Source: Rostratula benghalensis
Lineage: Eukaryota; Chordata; Aves; Charadriiformes; Rostratulidae
Assembly (NCBI GenBank): GCA_013399305.1
Contig: VXAI01000088.1
Coordinates: 1,829,735 to 1,893,734, forward strand
Length of the DNA: 64,000 bases
Reading direction: 5' to 3'
Shown here: piece after piece, positions 61,121-64,000 of the stretch
How the letters are laid out: each line of letters starts with the position of its first letter
Numbering within the stretch: the stretch's first letter is position 1
Notes under the pieces: model-generated
What the model was told of the DNA's origin: nothing
The model's database searches: none
The model's input: only the letters and a program-made list of their open reading frames with translations
Program-made: the position numbers and the translations under genes

Positions 61121-64000
61121 TACTTTGTTAATGTAATGAGTACTTTCAGCAAGCGTATCTCCAACTACATGATTTAAATAGTTTGAAGCAAATTCTTTAT
61201 TTGGAATTTCTTAAGTGGTTGCAACACGCTGTCTGTATTGTGCCACCCAGCATTTGAATAGAAACAAGACTTGATGACAAATATATTACATTATACCTTT
61301 GGCCCCTGCCACTGCTCAAGGGAGGCTAAAGCAGAACACTGACCTCACAGGAACATTGATTTGTATTTTGTTTCAAAAACACTCAGTATTACAGATTTGC
61401 AGAGAAAACTGTTATAATTATTGTCTATTCTAGAAGGCTGGATTAAAAAAAAAGACAATTGAGAAATTTGAGGTTGATATGGAAAGACTAAGAGTCAGAT
61501 ATTGAAACACTGTCATCCTGTCCCTTGGTGTATATTAATAAATAAATACTGTTCTGCAGTTTTAACAAGATGAAACACTGTAGAAAGCTTGGAACTAATT
61601 AAATTCATGAATAACTATAACAAAATTTGTGATATCACCGCGGAGTGTTAATTCATGCTTTGCAAGTAAAAGTTAAAATATGATAAGGCAGGCAAATTGA
61701 ATATATAAATCTATATCCAGACCTTTTTGTTCTTGGGCTACAGCTTCTGCACTGTATCTAATTGTTTCAAGAAAAACTTCATGAATTCCAACTCTTTTCT
61801 CAACTTATTTGACACAATTCAAATAACTTCTAAAGTAAATAAAGGTACAATTCATTTTAACATTTTTTAGTAATAGTCAACTAGACATTCTTGGGAGCAT
61901 GTTACATTTTCATAATTGTTATTTTTATCAGAACAGCTGTCATGCAACCACAAATCCCATGGCAGACACTAGAAACTGTGGCTTGAATATGTAATGGATA
62001 TACACTTCTGGACTGGACTGTGAAAACTTACTCTCTTTAACTTATCTGTAGTGATAATGATGGTTTTCTTTTGGCAGTTTATTTCTTTAAAGTACTGTAG
62101 ATCTCATGTAAATATTTTTTGCCACACTTTTGAAATCACATAGTGTTTAATCCTAAAGAGTACTGCTGAAGTCAATGATTTTATATAGGTATAGAAAAAG
62201 AGAAAAAAAATTGTTGGTTCCAGAATATTTTGAAACACTACATTTTTATAACTAAAATTACAAAATATAGCAGAAGAATGCTGAATATTGTGTCATACTC
62301 TCTTGAAGCCTAATAATGGACATTCATGCTCTGAGGTATAACACTGATTATCTAAAAGACTTACAGTGAGAAAAATTAAAAGCATTTTAATTGCAGTAGT
62401 AAGGGCTTCAAAATAACATACAATAAAAAAGAATCCATTCAATTTCTAAGATAAAAGGGAGATCTTGACTCTGGTAAATGGTCATTAGCATGTGGAATAT
62501 GAGAATTAACAGTGAGAATAAGTAGATGTGAATGAAGTGACATATATTTGTTATTGCAAGAAATGGTCTAAGATCTTGCCACCTACGTGCAGAAATACGC
62601 ACATCCTGAGTGAACTTAGTTAAGCTTTTGCTTGCTATTTCCATGTCCCCAAAGCAATTTATGTTCTCTTTTATGATTTCACCTATAAAGTTGCTTCCAT
62701 TATACATTTCAATGAGAGCTGTTTATTGTTGGTCGGTGTTAATGGCAGGTAATCATATAAATGCCAAATCTTCCTTTAACACTTTTTTCCCGTTCAAGCT
62801 AGGAGATTCTTAAAGACCTCAACACTGCTTGGACAGTCCAGCTAGCTGACCCCTTACTGAAAAAATAGTACTTCCTGAAGCCAGGGTCACAACAGTTTGG
62901 GACAGCAGGGCTTTTTTACTTTGTAGGGGGTTTGAAGGTATTAGCAACAGACAGAAGAACAGTAAACACAGTTAAATGCTTGGATGGGAGCTAGGCACCA
63001 GATCAGTAGCTGATGAGACACAGTTTCATAACAAGAAAGACCAGATGGAAGAAAACAACACACCTCGTCTCTATATTAAACTCTGCTCTTTGTTCTCCAG
63101 GTTACCTAATCTCATTTGCAGATAATTCCATTAACTGTCACTTTTAAAGCTTCCTGGACTTTGATGCACTACAAATCCAGAGCAACGCAGTTTTATGCAT
63201 ATCCAGGATCATGGTTAATAAACTACTGCTGTTTCAGACATGACGAAAAACTCACGTGTCTGATGTCCTGTCCATTTCACCTATCAGCTGGTTCAATAAA
63301 TTACACTGCGTGTGTCCACAAACCTTTCCTTGTTACAGCCTTCCTGCAATCTATGTACCTATATCCGAAAATGATCCTAAAATCACATCTTTCCCTGATA
63401 ATAAATTTGGTTGCAAAGGAGCCTGAATTTAAAAGAAGTACCATATTCTCTCTGTACAGCCATGGTCTCTGCTTCTTTGCCATGTGACAGAGAGCTTTCC
63501 TTGGCATGTTCTCCTCGCTTCAGCAGCTATTCCAACCTGCTTAAGTACATCTTAAGTTCTTTACTTCTGGTACATCTATAAGTACTTTAATACCCTTACA
63601 TAATAAGATATAATAGCTGAAAAGGTGGGATGAGGATTCTGGTTGGAAGAATTAATGCTTTTTTTTTAGTGTGCAAGATTACCGAGAGTCAACACAGATT
63701 ACCAGGAATCAGACTCCTCTTCATTTGCTCTCTTTATGTTAAACAGGAGTTATGTATTTATTTAGAAGCAAGAGCTATTAACTGATAGGATAAGTTACTA
63801 GAACTACAAATATACAAGATACATGATGGAACTTATTTTTGAAGGATTCTGTTAGCTGTTTCAGCACATCAGCCAGCTTGTAAAACTGTAAAGACTATGC
63901 TACAGAGTCAATTGAAGGAGAGTTATTAGAGAGACGTATTTCCAATTCATGCTGTTGTTATGGAAGCAGTCATAATAGCATATAGGGGCAATTGGTTCTT
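61121..64000. other. Intronic sequence to the right edge, nothing recognised
   Basis: AT-rich. A 123-codon plus-strand open frame at 63116-63487 has no recognisable motif and is treated as chance. Confidence 0.65.

Larger units (their letters stand above)
49312..64000 (-). other. EDIL3: Part of the EDIL3 intron preceding the EGF2 exon (continues beyond the window)
   Basis: In mammals the preceding sequence encodes EGF1 and a short, alternatively used ~10-residue exon. Neither an EGF1 cysteine pattern nor an acidic mini-exon was recognised here on the minus strand, although a 30-nt exon could be missed by eye. Three CR1 fragments and one unassigned coding-like block lie within it. Confidence 0.75.

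Noticed and set aside
63116..63487. 123-codon plus-strand open frame
   Set aside because: No motif, no splice or promoter context, and an opposite-strand frame is also open.
1..64000. CRISPR array, bacterial operon, rRNA or tRNA gene
   Set aside because: There are no regularly spaced repeats, no operon-like gene packing and no recognisable tRNA cloverleaf or rRNA motifs. The window is animal intronic DNA.

Overview
The window reads as intron-rich vertebrate nuclear DNA, almost certainly from a bird. The sign of a bird is the set of CR1 LINE copies ending in the ATTCTATG-type 8-bp tail repeat, together with LTRs of the avian ERVL type (TGTCCTGGTTT start). Both are characteristic of avian genomes. 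There are no operons, CRISPR arrays, rRNA genes or recognisable tRNA genes.

One gene is supported: EDIL3 (DEL-1, an integrin-binding secreted EGF/discoidin protein), transcribed on the minus strand. Two internal coding exons are visible. The exon at 49183-49311 encodes EGF domain 2 with its RGD tripeptide. The exon at 25286-25399 encodes the calcium-binding EGF domain 3. Both are phase 1-1 and have canonical AG/GT borders, and the split codon at their junction (A + AT) restores the expected Asn. Everything else is intron: about 25 kb downstream of EGF3, 23.8 kb between the two exons, and about 14.7 kb upstream of EGF2. I did not see EGF1, the short alternative exon, the signal-peptide exon or the discoidin exons, so they probably lie outside the window. 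In chicken EDIL3 lies on the Z chromosome, so a Z-linked origin is plausible but not shown here.

Layout: 1-8.9 kb is intron with a diverged ~90-bp direct duplication at 4.0/4.5 kb. 8.95-9.94 kb is a CR1. 12.7-14.0 kb is an old CR1/L3-like LINE relic. 22.4-22.9 kb is a TAATT-rich cluster. 25.3 kb is the EGF3 exon. 26.9-27.9 kb is a CR1. 35.2-36.1 kb is a CR1 split by a 103-bp LTR-like insert, followed by a second CR1 tail. 38.6 kb is a 35-N assembly gap. 39.2-40.1 kb is a CR1. 42.9-43.6 kb is a solo ERVL-type LTR. 44.2-45.0 kb is an unassigned, relatively GC-rich block. 49.2 kb is the EGF2 exon. 52.0-52.6, 53.4-53.7 and 56.6-57.1 kb are CR1 fragments. 60.4-61.1 kb is an unassigned coding-like block.

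I did not find a new biological system. The observations most worth checking are the loss of an O-fucose acceptor residue in EGF2, the nested 103-bp TGTC...GACA element with a 5-bp target duplication, the TAATT cluster, and the two unassigned coding-like blocks. The other short open frames are dispersed through AT-rich intron or lie in repeats, and I do not call them genes.
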